DNA of 64,000 nucleotides from Botryobacter ruber (GCF_003347595.2 NZ_QCZK02000038.1:104354-168353), one strand, 5' to 3'; counted from the stretch's first letter, positions 23,345 through 33,344 are shown. Notes: generated by a model not told the origin, from the sequence alone. Program-made: numbers and translations.

Positions 23345-26300
23345 TTAGCAGGCAGTTTCCTCTTTCAGCTTCTCAATTACCTGCCCGATCACTTCGGAAA
23401 GGTACTCTATATTGGTTTTTACGAGCGGCAGGTTCTCCCCCGATTTTGCTCCTGCTTCTATTTCCCGGACAACATCTTTTAAACGGGCGATACGCATGGT
23501 GTCAATGGTTGACTTCAGCTTGTGAGCTGCGGCACTCACGCCGGGCCAGTCGGCTGCCGAGCTTTTTTGCTGCAGATCGGACACGGTGGCCGGTACAGTA
23601 GCGATAAAAAGCTCTTTCGTTTTTTTGATAAAGGCATCGTTGCCACGCGACATCTTGTGCAGCAGCGTTAAATCATACAGGGGCTCGGGTGTTTCTGCAG
23701 CTGTATTTTCTTTTTTTAAGTTCATTTCACGTAGTTCTGGGGTTGGGTTTTTTACTTTATGCGGAAGCTGGGTAACAATTTTATTATAGAGCGATGCTTC
23801 ATCAAATGGTTTGGAAACATAATCGTTCATACCGGCATGCAGGTATTTCTCGGCATCGCCTTTAAAGGCATTGGCTGTCAGGGCGATTATGGGGGTGCCG
23901 GCTTTGTCTTTGTTTTCTAAGGCACGAATTTGTAAAGTAGCATCCAGGCCACTCAGCATGGGCATCTGTATATCCATCAGGATAATATCAAAATGCTGCT
24001 CAAGAACTTTATCTACGGCTTCTTTGCCGTTGTGGGCAATTTCCACCTCAAAATTCCAGCCCTCCAGGATGGATTTGGCCAGGAAAATATTCACTTCGTT
24101 GTCTTCTGCCAGAAGCACGCGAACATGTTTGAGCATCCCGAAGTCCGTTTCTTCTTTCAGGTTATGGGGCTGAAATGCTTCGTTACATTTCGGATAAGTT
24201 AACTCAAACTTAAAGGTACTGCCTGCATTTTCTTTACTTTCTACCCATAAATTGCCACCATGCATTTCCACGAGGCTTTTGCAGATGCTCAGGCCCAGGC
24301 CGGTACCGCCATACTTGCGGGTGGTATTGGAATAAGCCTGTGTAAAGCCCTCGAAAACTTTTTTCAGTTTATTTTCAGGAATGCCAATGCCGGTATCGCT
24401 CACCGAAAATTCCAGCGTAATTTCATCCTCGGTTTCGCTCACTATCCTGTTGGAAATTTTTACACTCCCTTCTTCGGTAAATTTAATGGCGTTGCCAATC
24501 AGGTTCAGCAGTACCTGGTTAAGCCGGTAAGGGTCGCCCAGCACCATGGGCTGCTTCAGCTCCGCAGGGTTTACCAGGTAGTTTATTTCCTTTTCTTCGG
24601 CCTTGTAAAAGAAGGTCTGGTAAGCCGCCTGCAGTGTTTCGGTTACATTAAACGGGATAACCTCCAGCTCAATTTTACCGGATTCTATTTTGGTAATGTC
24701 GAGGATGTCGTTGATGACGATGAGCAGGTTGTCGGACGACTGCCGTATTATTTTCACCAGGTTCTGCTGCGTCTCGTCCAGGTTGGTTTTACTCAGCAAA
24801 TTCGTCATGCCGGAGATTCCGTTCATTGGGGTTCTGATCTCGTGGCTCATGTTGGCCAGGAAGTTCTCTTTTACCCTGGCCGACTCTTCGGCTGCCTCTT
24901 TTGCTTTTTTCAGGGCACGTTCGGCCAGCATCCGGTCTGTTATATCCTGTGCAAAACAGATAATATATACCTGCTCGCCATGCTCCTGAACTTTATAATT
25001 GTGGTAGAACAGGTATTTAAGCTTCCCGCCGCTGGTCAGCACAGAGAAAATGCCATCCACAACCTCTTTCTGCCGGAGCAGCTCCAGGTAGGATGTGAAA
25101 TTTTCCTGGTGTTTGGGAGGGATAAGGGCTTTCAGGTTAGTGCCTTTCAGCTTTTCTTCGCTATATCCCAGGTTCGCAACAGCATATGGATTAACCGAAA
25201 TCAGGTTCCCCTCCATGTCGTGGGTGATGACAAAGGCCTGGCTGTAGTTAATAAGGTCACGGTATTTTTTCTCGCTTTTCTCCAGTCGCTTTTTTGCCAG
25301 GATCTGGTCTGTCACATTCGTGGAAATGCCCAGCACATGAACTTCGCCATTCGGGGTAATGAGTGGTTTTTTTACCGTATCGAGCCAAAGGATCTCGCCC
25401 TTGTAGGTCGTAAACTGCTCCTGTACCCTTATCTCGCGCAGGTCATTCCGGACGAGGTCATCAACTTCCTGGTAAAATTCTTTTTCTTCTGCTACCGGGT
25501 GGATAGTTGCTAACGGAAGCCCTGTCAGTTCCTGCTGTGTTTTGTTGTAGAGGCTGGCAAAGCCCTGGTTAACCAGAATCAATTTACCGCAGCCGTCTTT
25601 TACAAAAATCAGGTTCGGGCTGGTATCCAGCACCTGCCGGATAAACTCTGTCTTTTCTTTAACTTCTTCTGTTGCTTTTCGCTCTTCCGTATTGTCCCGG
25701 ATAATAGCCATAACTGCCGTTTCGCTGTATTTCAGGAAACGCCCTTCATAGTAATGAGTGCCGTCGGGCAGATCGAGCGAATAAACTGTTTTTTCGAGTT
25801 GGCCGGTGCGCAGTACCTTTTTAAGGAGCGAGAACAAAAGCTGGGAAACACTTTCGGGCAAAATGTCGCGCAAATTGCTGCCTATTACCTGGTCAACAGG
25901 AACAAAAAGATGTTCCTGCCCTACATTCTTCATGTCCAGGTAAGTGCCGTCCTCGTCGATGATAAAAATCAGGTCAGGAATAGCGGCCAGAATGGCCTTG
26001 TTTTTAGCTTCGCTTTGTATTATTTCTTCCTGGGCCTTTTTCAGCTCGGTAACACTAATGCCATTAATAATAACCAGTTCTACTTCTCCATTCTGGTCCA
26101 GCACAGGGTTTAGCCTACGGATAAAATAGGCGGTTTCTTTACCGGGGCGAATAATTTCTTCCTCAAATTCTATCTTTTTTTTCTCCCGTATAACACGATT
26201 CAGTTGGGCTTCCCGGATTGCGGTTCGTTCTGCTGGTACATTTCTAAAAGCAGAATACTCCAGGTTGGTTTTCCCGATAATCCACTTTCTGACTTCCGGA

Positions 26301-27652
26301 TCACCTACCGCTGCCGGGTTAACAAAGAGAAACTGTAAATCCTTATTATGAGCAGCAATATCGGAGGGTACATTATTTAAAATGGATTCGTAGAAGTCTT
26401 TTTGCTTGGCAAGTTCCCGGCTTTTCTCACGCAGCTTTGTTACATCTTCGGCAGAACCTATAACGAGCTTCACCTGGCCGTTCTCCTTACGCTTGAGTAC
26501 ACTCTCGCGGCAGAACAGGCTTTTGGTGCTACCATCCTTGGCATATACCTGGTATTCTACCTCCACTACCTCCGTATCCCTGGCTTCGGTTATGGCAAAG
26601 GCATGGTAATACATCTGTTTTAAGCCTTCTGCTCCAACCAGCGTAGAAAAAACACTGCCATCCATGGCCTGGATGTCCTGCTCGTTATAGCCTAGCACCG
26701 TGTTGATGTGCTGGTTCACATAAATACAGCGGTCTTCTTCCAGGTCGTAAACATACAGGATGTTCGGAACCGTGCGCGTGATGCTTTCTATAAAGTTCTG
26801 ACTGTCGGCCAGGGCCATTTCTGCCTTCCGGCGGTCTGTGATGTCGGTAAAATACATGTTCACATACCCTTTTTCGGGGATAGGCACAGAAAAGAGCAGG
26901 AAGTATTTATTTTGGATATAGGTTTCGGTACTGCAGGGAGCATCGCTGACGATAGACCTGGAAATTTTGGAGAGCAGCAGTCTTTTCAGGCTAGCCTGCC
27001 TGTAAGCCGGAAAGCTTTGCCACAACTCCCGGCCTGCAGAGTTGATAAAAAGAATATCGCCCCCGAAGCTGATCCGGATAACCGGGTTCGGGTTTTCTTT
27101 CTGAAAATCAATATATGTTTCCAGCGACTCCTGTGCACTACTTGTTGCAGGCAGTTGCCTGTAGATGAAGGTAGTACCTGCTGTACTGCAAAGGCTGAAA
27201 GGAGGGAAGGTTTCCCGCTCTACTGTTTTGCCCTCCGGCAGGTGTATGATTTCGGATTGATAGTTAACGGAGGGGATATTGGCCAGCAGGTACTGCCGCT
27301 GCCCGGTAAAACCGGCAAAATGTCCCAATTCCCGGACAGAAGCTCCGATCAAAGCGGAGGCCTCCTCGTTCAGGTTGAACAGCTGGCAGAATGGCTCGTT
27401 CAGGTAAAGTATCTGCCCGGCATCGTTTACCGAAATAACGGCATAAGGCAGGTTCGCAAAAACAGAAGAAAATGAATGCGTATGTTGCTGCTGTTCTGGT
27501 AAATTCCCGCCGCTACCGGCAGCAGACTTAACCTGTAAGCCGGTTTGCAAGGCACGGGCCTGTAACAAGGCAAAAGCTTCAGCACTTTTTCGGGCTTCCC
27601 GTTCCTGTTCAAGTGCCTGGCGCAGTAACTCTACCTCTTGTAATAATTCCAT
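23345..27652 (-). CDS. Hybrid sensor histidine kinase: 7 PAS, HisKA, HATPase, REC, Hpt
   Basis: 1435 aa from the ATG at 27652; the frame is open to an earlier ATG at 27703. An N-terminal coiled-coil-like stretch (MELLQEVELLRQALEQERE) is followed by about seven PAS-like domains up to residue 900. Then come the H-box NFLANMSHEIRTPMNG with phospho-acceptor His937, a HATPase domain with N-box and GTGLGLSI, a receiver domain with Asp1227 (ILMDIQMP), and a C-terminal Hpt domain with His1377 (AAHKLKST). No transmembrane segment is obvious, so it is probably a cytoplasmic sensor. An NtrC-type regulator gene lies upstream in the same direction and is a likely partner. Confidence 0.92.
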   Translation of the reverse strand: MELLQEVELLRQALEQEREARKSAEAFALLQARALQTGLQVKSAAGSGGNLPEQQQHTHSFSSVFANLPYAVISVNDAGQILYLNEPFCQLFNLNEEASALIGASVRELGHFAGFTGQRQYLLANIPSVNYQSEIIHLPEGKTVERETFPPFSLCSTAGTTFIYRQLPATSSAQESLETYIDFQKENPNPVIRISFGGDILFINSAGRELWQSFPAYRQASLKRLLLSKISRSIVSDAPCSTETYIQNKYFLLFSVPIPEKGYVNMYFTDITDRRKAEMALADSQNFIESITRTVPNILYVYDLEEDRCIYVNQHINTVLGYNEQDIQAMDGSVFSTLVGAEGLKQMYYHAFAITEARDTEVVEVEYQVYAKDGSTKSLFCRESVLKRKENGQVKLVIGSAEDVTKLREKSRELAKQKDFYESILNNVPSDIAAHNKDLQFLFVNPAAVGDPEVRKWIIGKTNLEYSAFRNVPAERTAIREAQLNRVIREKKKIEFEEEIIRPGKETAYFIRRLNPVLDQNGEVELVIINGISVTELKKAQEEIIQSEAKNKAILAAIPDLIFIIDEDGTYLDMKNVGQEHLFVPVDQVIGSNLRDILPESVSQLLFSLLKKVLRTGQLEKTVYSLDLPDGTHYYEGRFLKYSETAVMAIIRDNTEERKATEEVKEKTEFIRQVLDTSPNLIFVKDGCGKLILVNQGFASLYNKTQQELTGLPLATIHPVAEEKEFYQEVDDLVRNDLREIRVQEQFTTYKGEILWLDTVKKPLITPNGEVHVLGISTNVTDQILAKKRLEKSEKKYRDLINYSQAFVITHDMEGNLISVNPYAVANLGYSEEKLKGTNLKALIPPKHQENFTSYLELLRQKEVVDGIFSVLTSGGKLKYLFYHNYKVQEHGEQVYIICFAQDITDRMLAERALKKAKEAAEESARVKENFLANMSHEIRTPMNGISGMTNLLSKTNLDETQQNLVKIIRQSSDNLLIVINDILDITKIESGKIELEVIPFNVTETLQAAYQTFFYKAEEKEINYLVNPAELKQPMVLGDPYRLNQVLLNLIGNAIKFTEEGSVKISNRIVSETEDEITLEFSVSDTGIGIPENKLKKVFEGFTQAYSNTTRKYGGTGLGLSICKSLVEMHGGNLWVESKENAGSTFKFELTYPKCNEAFQPHNLKEETDFGMLKHVRVLLAEDNEVNIFLAKSILEGWNFEVEIAHNGKEAVDKVLEQHFDIILMDIQMPMLSGLDATLQIRALENKDKAGTPIIALTANAFKGDAEKYLHAGMNDYVSKPFDEASLYNKIVTQLPHKVKNPTPELREMNLKKENTAAETPEPLYDLTLLHKMSRGNDAFIKKTKELFIATVPATVSDLQQKSSAADWPGVSAAAHKLKSTIDTMRIARLKDVVREIEAGAKSGENLPLVKTNIEYLSEVIGQVIEKLKEETAC

Positions 27653-27957
27653 GGTGGGAATTTCGTTCCGAAATTTGGAATACTCTAAACAGCTATTATC
27701 CATAAAAATTCAAGCAGCTTTTCCTGTCACACGCGATTTAAGAACCGGGTTGGGTATTACCTGCAACTACAGGGGCAGGTCACCTGCCGAAAAACCTGAG
27801 CAGGAAACGAACAGGTACCGGTTCTTAAAATGCTTCTCCTCTAACTAATATCCGCTATCCTTTTTGCCGTTGGCAAAAACCATGCTAAGCGCCTTGGGGC
27901 CAGCTTTCAGCGTGTGTTCCTTTGCACAGGTACCTGCCGTTCCGGATCTGTCGGGTC
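27653..27957. other. Gap between regulator and kinase genes
   Basis: 305 bp between two minus-strand genes. It contains a short GGCAGGTCACCTGCC palindrome (about 27772-27786) and otherwise nothing I recognise. The kinase may use its own promoter here or be read through from the regulator. Confidence 0.4.
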
Positions 27958-29316
27958 CTACTGAACTGTCAGTTCCTTGTTCTGGATCATCCTGTAAATC
28001 GTGGACTTTCCGATATCCAGTTTGTCAGCCACCAGCAGGATGTTGTAGTCGTACTTGTCCAGGAAGTGCTGAATAATTTCTACGGTATATTCTTTCAGGG
28101 AGCGCTCTTTGGCAAAGAACCCTTTTTCGGTGCTGTTTGCGTTAAAGTTGATATCCTGCTCCTGGATAATCTCGCCGTCGGCCAGTACCACTGCCAATTC
28201 CACGAGAGCTTTCAGTTCGCGGATGTTACCCGGGTAGGAGTAGGAGAGCAGCTTTTCCTGTGCGTCCGTCGACAGGCTTTTCCTGTTCATCCCGTTTTCT
28301 TTGGCAAAGGCGTCCATGAAGTGCTTGGCCAGGATTAAAATATCGCTGGCGCGGTTCCGTAACGGAGGCAGGTGGATGGGCAGCCCCAGCAAACGGTAAT
28401 AGAGGTCTTCGCGGAAGTTGCCTTTCTGAACTTCTTCTGCCAGGTTTTTATGGGTGGCCACAATGATGCGTACATCGATGGGCACCACGGTGTTGCCGCC
28501 CACGCGTGAAATTTCTTTTTCCTGCAGCACCCGTAACAGCTTCGCCTGCAGGCTGATGTCAAGCTCTCCGATCTCGTCGAGAAAAATGGTGCCTTTGTTT
28601 GCTTCCTCAAATTTGCCAATGCGGCGCGACATGGCTCCTGTAAAAGCACCTTTTTCATGCCCGAAAAGCTCGCTTTCGATTAGCTCCCGCGGGATGGCAG
28701 CCACATTTACGGCTACATACGGTGTATCCCTTTTGGGGCCGTTGTAATGAATGGCTTTGGCTACCAGTTCCTTTCCTGTACCCGTCTCGCCTGTAATCGA
28801 AACGGTAATGTTGGTTTTGGTAGCTTTGTCCATCATGTTGAACACCTTCCGGATGGCATCGCTGTTCCCGATAATGACTTTGCTGAAATCGTATTTGTGG
28901 CTGATTTCCTGGCGCAGCTGGCTTATCTCTTCCCGTAACGAAACATTTTCCCTGATCTTGGTAATCGCGTTCCAGAGCCGTTCGGGGGTGTCTTCGTTTT
29001 TTACGATGTAGTCGTAGGCTCCTTTTTTGAGCAGGTCTACAGCAGTCGTTATGTCCTCCTGGCCTGATATAACCACCACATAGGTGTCGGGATTCAGCTC
29101 TTTTATTTTCTTCAGAACTTCAGCCCCGGTTTTATCCGGCAACGAATAATCAAGGGTTATCACATTAGGCCGCTCGTGCAGACTGGCAATGCAGTCTTTG
29201 CCTGAGTGAAACTTTTTTATTTCATAGTCAGGATTCAACGACAGATGATACTCCAGCAGTTCGCTGTACCAGACGTCATCTTCTACAATAAAAATATTGA
29301 AAGGCGTATCTTTCAT
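27958..29316 (-). CDS. Sigma-54-dependent response regulator (NtrC family)
   Basis: 452 aa from the ATG at 29316 (an in-frame TTG lies two codons upstream). The receiver domain has acidic residues at 12-14 and phospho-acceptor Asp56 (ITLDYSLPD). The central AAA+ domain has Walker A GETGTGKE (176-183) and the sigma-54 contact loop GAFTGA (223-228). The C-terminus is a Fis-type helix-turn-helix (YDYNILLVADKLDIGKSTIY). It should activate RpoN-dependent promoters after phosphorylation. The seven-PAS hybrid kinase encoded just downstream is the likely input; its Hpt domain could hand phosphate to this receiver. Confidence 0.95.
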   Translation of the reverse strand: MKDTPFNIFIVEDDVWYSELLEYHLSLNPDYEIKKFHSGKDCIASLHERPNVITLDYSLPDKTGAEVLKKIKELNPDTYVVVISGQEDITTAVDLLKKGAYDYIVKNEDTPERLWNAITKIRENVSLREEISQLRQEISHKYDFSKVIIGNSDAIRKVFNMMDKATKTNITVSITGETGTGKELVAKAIHYNGPKRDTPYVAVNVAAIPRELIESELFGHEKGAFTGAMSRRIGKFEEANKGTIFLDEIGELDISLQAKLLRVLQEKEISRVGGNTVVPIDVRIIVATHKNLAEEVQKGNFREDLYYRLLGLPIHLPPLRNRASDILILAKHFMDAFAKENGMNRKSLSTDAQEKLLSYSYPGNIRELKALVELAVVLADGEIIQEQDINFNANSTEKGFFAKERSLKEYTVEIIQHFLDKYDYNILLVADKLDIGKSTIYRMIQNKELTVQ

Positions 29317-29502
29317 GAACAAATTAATACACTATCAAACCGAAATTTAAAGTTAATATTAATATTTATAAAAAGAATAACGGTTAAGCGCCTGTACTTA
29401 AATTTATTACTTTAGCTATGTGAAAGCTTTTATTTTCCTTTGTATTTTTACTATACATATAAGTTTTTATACAATTTAAAGGAGCAAAGCTGCCCTATAG
29501 GA

Positions 29503-29540
29503 GAACAGCAGCAGTAGCGGGTATGGTGGCAGCAGCAGTA
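29503..29540 (+). repeat. Dispersed repeat, copy 11
   Basis: GAACAGCAGCAGTAGCGGGT then ATGGTGGCAGCAGCAGTA, a moderately diverged plus-strand copy. Confidence 0.6.
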
Positions 29541-29623
29541 AATAAATTTTGACCCGTAGTTTGCTTTAACATATCCACCTGGTCAGTCTGAAGATGCCGC
29601 AAAAATCAAAGCAACCTGAGCAC

Positions 29624-29656
29624 AAGGAATGGTGGTAATGGCAGGTGCAGTAGCAC
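29624..29656 (+). repeat. Dispersed repeat, copy 12 (degenerate)
   Basis: AAGGAATGGTGGTAATGGCA then GGTGCAGTAGC. The right half matches the family, the left half is diverged. Confidence 0.5.
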
Positions 29657-29868
29657 TGCCGGCAACTTAGGGAATTTCTGGGTGTAGTTTTTAACGACAC
29701 CCAGAGTTCAGGTTTTTGTTTTTCTTAAGTTGACGGCATTGGGTGTAGTAGTGCTACTGCGTAAGAAGTACAAAAAAACGAGTTTGGTGGTTTTTGTTTA
29801 ATAATGGTGATTTATCTTGCTACTACTAAGTAAGTTATCCTTGTTTTCCTGGAGCAGGAGGACCCGGT

Positions 29869-30720
29869 TTATGTTGTCTGGATGTTCTCATACCGGGCCC
29901 GTACAAACATAAATACACCATAGCAGATCAGGCCGATAGCTACCGCGCCGAGTATAAAAGAGCCAAACGTGTTTTGTTCAATAAACTGGAAAGCCTGTCC
30001 GCTGCCCCCGGCTTCCGAAGGATTGGCAGACATGGCGGCTCTCATAAATAAAAAGCCGATCACCATCCAGACAATCCCCCTGGCGGCATAGCCCACTTTT
30101 CCGGCCCGAATCAGCGTTTTCTTGATTTCCGGTTTTATCTGCGCACTGTTCACGTTTTTCATATACCGGCCGGAGTAGGCCCTGTAAATCTGGTATATGC
30201 CCGTACCGATAATGCCAAGCGCTACAGCACTCAGCAGCCAGATGCCGTACGGCTGCGAAAGTAATTCCCTGGCGAAGGATTGCCTGGAGTCGCCGCTGCC
30301 ACCACCGCCACTGCCTCCGGAGGAGCCAAGAGCAAGTGTTGCGGCATAAAACGCCAGACCGCCATACACAACCCCGCTGAAAGCATAGCCTACCCGGGCT
30401 GCTATACCCTTGGCATCGCTGCCCCGGTTTTCGGTATCTTTTACAGCCTGTATAAACCTCCAGATCGCATAGCAAAGCATACCAATGGCTATGAGCGCCA
30501 GCAGTACCTGCCCGTATGGCTGCTCCAGGATAAACCTGAAGACGCCCTGTTTGCCGGCACTTTGTTCGGATGTTCCGTTTATTTCGAAAGCCGCCATAAA
30601 AGCCAGGGCGCCAACAATACAATACACAACCCCCTTGGCGGTTAGCCCCACCTGGGCAAACCTGGTTATCCATTCGGGCCTTGATGAAGGCAGGTGGGTC
30701 GTAAAGTCAGTATAGTCCAT
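29869..30720 (-). CDS. DUF1206 membrane protein
   Basis: 283 aa from the ATG at 30720, which directly precedes a conserved soluble N-terminus; the frame is open upstream. It has six transmembrane helices as three pairs, each with the DUF1206 pattern (G-x2-AKGVVYCIVGALAF; RVGYAFSGVVYGGLAFYA; KVGYAARGIVWMVIGFLF). A Gly/Ser-rich loop (SSGGSGGGGSG) lies between the second and third pairs. Family function is unknown. It appears to be a single gene. Confidence 0.87.
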   Translation of the reverse strand: MDYTDFTTHLPSSRPEWITRFAQVGLTAKGVVYCIVGALAFMAAFEINGTSEQSAGKQGVFRFILEQPYGQVLLALIAIGMLCYAIWRFIQAVKDTENRGSDAKGIAARVGYAFSGVVYGGLAFYAATLALGSSGGSGGGGSGDSRQSFARELLSQPYGIWLLSAVALGIIGTGIYQIYRAYSGRYMKNVNSAQIKPEIKKTLIRAGKVGYAARGIVWMVIGFLFMRAAMSANPSEAGGSGQAFQFIEQNTFGSFILGAVAIGLICYGVFMFVRARYENIQTT

Positions 30721-30784
30721 ATAATTGATTGATAAAAGTCCTTGAATAACCTGCATACTATAAACCGGGAAGGAAGGTTTTATC

Positions 30785-32062
30785 CTACAAATGCCCGAAA
30801 CGTTTCCGGGCTTCTTCCTCTAAAAAAGCACGGTGGTCGGGATGCGCAATACTGATGAGGGCTTTTGCACGCTGGCGCAGGTTCTTGCCGAACAAATACG
30901 CCGTTCCGTATTCGGTTACGACATAGTGCACATGCGCCCGCGTGGTTACCACTCCGGCCCCCTGGTTTATGAAAGGCGCTATCCGGGAGATGCCCTTGCT
31001 GGTGACCGAGGGCAGTGCAATGATGGGTTTACCTCCTTTCGATAGCGCAGCCCCCCGGATAAAATCCATCTGCCCGCCTATGCCCGAGTACTGGTAGGTG
31101 CCAATGGAGTCGGAAACCACCTGCCCGGTCAGGTCTATTTCGATGGCACTGTTAATGGCCGTAACCCGCGGGTTTGCCTGTATAATGCTGACGTCGTTTA
31201 CAAAATCGGAGCTGTGCACGGTAACAAGTGGATTGTCATCCACAAAATCATACAACTCTTTTTTGCCTGCTATAAAGCTGGTGGTAATGTGCCCGGCCTG
31301 GATGGTTTTGTGCTGGTTGGTAATAATGCCTGCCTCCACAAGCGGTATGATGCCATTCGAAAACATCTCGGTATGGATGCCCAGTTCTTTGTGGTTGGTC
31401 AGGCTCTGGAGCACGGCGTCCGGAATGGCTCCGATGCCCATTTGGAGGGTAGCGCCGTCTTCCACCAGTTCTGCAATGTACTGGCCAATGACTTCCTCGG
31501 TAGGGGTAATGTGCTCCCGGTAATCAATTTCCGGCAGCGGCTCGTCTACCTCCACCAGCGCATCCAGTTTGCGGGTATGGATCAGGGCGTCGCCGTGGGT
31601 GCGGGGCATGCGGGGATTTACCTGGGCAATGACGTGGCGGGCACAGCTGACGGCCTCCCGGGCAATGTCTACGGAAACACCCAGCGAGCAGTAGCCGTGG
31701 CGGTCGGGGGGAGAGACATGCACAATGGCAACATCAAGGGGTAAAATGCACGACCGGAACAAAATCGGGATCTCGCTCAGGAAGACAGGCACATAATCGC
31801 CGCGGCCATGCCGGATGGCATCGCGGATGTTGGAGGAAACGAAAAGGGAGTTGAAGCGGAACGATTCCCGGTACTGTTCTTCGGCCAGGGGCATGTTGCC
31901 AAAGGTGCTGATGCTCACCAGCTCCACATCCCGTAGCGCAGGCGCCCGTTCTGCCAGCTTCCGGATCAGGTACTGCGGTGTGGCGGCGCTTCCATGCAGG
32001 AAAATCCTGTCCCCGGACCTGATCACAGCAAGGGCTTCTTCGGCAGTGTTATACTTAAGCAT
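30785..32062 (-). CDS. Acetyl-CoA hydrolase/transferase family protein
   Basis: 425 aa from the ATG at 32062. The frame is open upstream to 32230, but that extension is Pro/His/Gln-rich, covers dispersed repeat copy 13 and is not family-like. The sequence has the class I CoA-transferase layout: an N-terminal domain with FLHGSAATP, then LQMGIGAIPDAV and HTEMFSNGIIPLVEAG, where the Glu is the expected covalent CoA carrier, and a C-terminal GGQMDFIRGA block. It is probably a 4-hydroxybutyrate- or acetate-type CoA-transferase; substrate specificity cannot be read from sequence. The gene is divergent from the DUF4136 lipoprotein. Confidence 0.9.
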   Translation of the reverse strand: MLKYNTAEEALAVIRSGDRIFLHGSAATPQYLIRKLAERAPALRDVELVSISTFGNMPLAEEQYRESFRFNSLFVSSNIRDAIRHGRGDYVPVFLSEIPILFRSCILPLDVAIVHVSPPDRHGYCSLGVSVDIAREAVSCARHVIAQVNPRMPRTHGDALIHTRKLDALVEVDEPLPEIDYREHITPTEEVIGQYIAELVEDGATLQMGIGAIPDAVLQSLTNHKELGIHTEMFSNGIIPLVEAGIITNQHKTIQAGHITTSFIAGKKELYDFVDDNPLVTVHSSDFVNDVSIIQANPRVTAINSAIEIDLTGQVVSDSIGTYQYSGIGGQMDFIRGAALSKGGKPIIALPSVTSKGISRIAPFINQGAGVVTTRAHVHYVVTEYGTAYLFGKNLRQRAKALISIAHPDHRAFLEEEARKRFGHL

Positions 32063-32109
32063 ATACCCGGTTTCTACTAGCAGGTATACTTGTTTCCGGT
32101 TGAAAGGTT

Positions 32110-32172
32110 GGTGCAGCAGCGGGTGTGGGGGTATGCCTTGGAGGAGCAGTGGCTGTGGTGGCTGGTGCAGCA
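32110..32172 (+). repeat. Dispersed repeat, copy 13 (double)
   Basis: A partial unit (GGTGCAGCAGCGGGTGTGGG) is followed by a nearly full one (GGAGCAGTGGCTGTGGTGGC then TGGTGCAGCAA, 32142-32172). It lies in the divergent promoter region between the CoA-transferase and the DUF4136 gene. Confidence 0.8.
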
Positions 32173-32245
32173 AAGTAAAACTGGCAGGATGTGCAGGTGC
32201 TGTTTCGGGAAGCTGCCTGCTGCGCCCCAACTATTTAATTTTTTA

Positions 32246-32253
32246 TATATTTG
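32246..32253 (+). promoter_or_regulatory. -7 element candidate of the DUF4136 gene
   Basis: TATATTTG matches the Bacteroidota -7 consensus TAnnTTTG exactly, 60 bp before the ATG at 32314. No convincing -33 element was found. Confidence 0.4.
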
Positions 32254-32313
32254 TGCGGTAATGCAGCAGTAGCCCTGTTGGTGCCGTATTACAGACATAT
32301 TCGCGCTAAAACT

Positions 32314-32907
32314 ATGAAACAAAAAAAACTGATTCCCTTACTCTACCTGCTCTGGTGTTTTGGCTTTACGACCGGTTGTGTTGCAACGTCAGGCATACCC
32401 GATGCCTTTGCGACCACTGCTACGGATGCAGCGCTGGCTAAAAAGAACACCTATGCCTGGTACCAGGAAAAACCAGTAGCAGGCATTTACCTGGAAACCG
32501 GTTTTACAGAAGTGCTGGACAAGCATGTGAAAAGGGCTATTGAGGAAGAACTGGAGCAAAAAGGCCTGCAGAAAGTTACCACCAATCCTGACCTGCTGGT
32601 GGCTTACGACGTGAGCGTTTCGGTTCCGATCGAACTGGACAAGCCTTCGCTTTATGCGCCCGGTTTTGGGTATAGTTATGCCTGGGAAGCCGGCTACCGC
32701 TACAAGTACGGCACCTCCCGGATCGAAGGCTTCCGCCCGGTAGATCTTTACAAGGAAGGAACCATGATTATTGACATCATAGACCGTGCTAGCGGGGAAC
32801 TGATCTGGCGTGGCTGGTCTGAAGGCCTGATCCGAAATTTTAATGCCAACTATAACAAAGTGAAAGAAAACGTTCAGCTGATATTGGATAAGTTTCCTGT
32901 TGAATAA
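32314..32907 (+). CDS. DUF4136 lipoprotein
   Basis: 197 aa from the ATG at 32314, which starts a classic lipoprotein signal (MKQKKLIPLLYLLWCFGFTT then Gly-Cys). The body matches DUF4136: KKNTYAWYQEKP near the start, DLLVAYDVSVSV in the middle, a Tyr/Gly-rich central stretch (YAPGFGYSYAWEAGYRYKYG) and the EGTMIIDIIDRASGELIWRG block. Probably outer-membrane attached. Function unknown. A 700-bp repeat-rich gap follows. Confidence 0.87.
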   Translation: MKQKKLIPLLYLLWCFGFTTGCVATSGIPDAFATTATDAALAKKNTYAWYQEKPVAGIYLETGFTEVLDKHVKRAIEEELEQKGLQKVTTNPDLLVAYDVSVSVPIELDKPSLYAPGFGYSYAWEAGYRYKYGTSRIEGFRPVDLYKEGTMIIDIIDRASGELIWRGWSEGLIRNFNANYNKVKENVQLILDKFPVE

Positions 32908-33020
32908 GGTGTTATAATTTGTTGGTTGGTTTCAACTTGCATTAAACTTAAGGTGTGAAATTCTCCCTTCAAAGGCAGTATCTTGTCATTCAATATATTT
33001 ATTGCGCAAGGGTTCCCCCT

Positions 33021-33105
33021 CGTGTTTACTACTCGCGGCCTCTGGCCGCAGTAAATTGACTGAAGAATGGTTCACTCCGGCCAGAGGCCGCGAGTAGTAG
33101 ACACG
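33021..33105. repeat. Inverted repeat with 28-bp arms
   Basis: Left arm 33021-33048 and right arm 33078-33105 are reverse complements with a single mismatch, built around TACTCGCGGCCTCTGGCCG. The 29-bp centre is unrelated. It would form a very stable hairpin. Confidence 0.85.
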
Positions 33106-33344
33106 AACGAAGACGTTCGCGCCAGGTTTAATTTTGATGAAATGGCTCATGTTGCTGATTCGGATTTGCAATCCTAATCCTACGGGTGGGGGATTTGCAA
33201 TCCCCGTGGCTCAGGTTTTGAAAGCCACAAAATATTAAGTTTTGGTTTAGTCGGATTTCCATAGACGTCAGACTAACTTATCTTTTGTGTCATTGGTACC
33301 GCAGGGAGAAACCTGAAGTCAACATACCTAGGTGAAATATTCCA

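Larger units (their letters stand above)
29317..29868. other. Gap with two repeat copies
   Basis: 552 bp with an AT-rich left part (29330-29480, the probable regulator promoter on the minus strand), dispersed repeat copies 11 and 12, and a short inverted repeat CTGGGTGT (29678-29685) with ACACCCAG (29697-29704). No credible gene. Confidence 0.5.

Noticed and set aside
24260..25513. Long 417-codon antisense ORF inside the hybrid kinase gene
   Set aside because: Lies opposite a well-supported kinase with conserved motifs. Long antisense ORFs arise from codon bias and this one has no recognisable domain.
27702..27846. 65-codon plus-strand ORF upstream of the kinase gene
   Set aside because: Short, overlaps the kinase leader and has no recognisable features.
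32063..32230. 56-codon N-terminal extension of the CoA-transferase gene
   Set aside because: Pro/His/Gln-rich translation of dispersed repeat copy 13, not a family N-terminus; the ATG at 32062 fits the conserved start.
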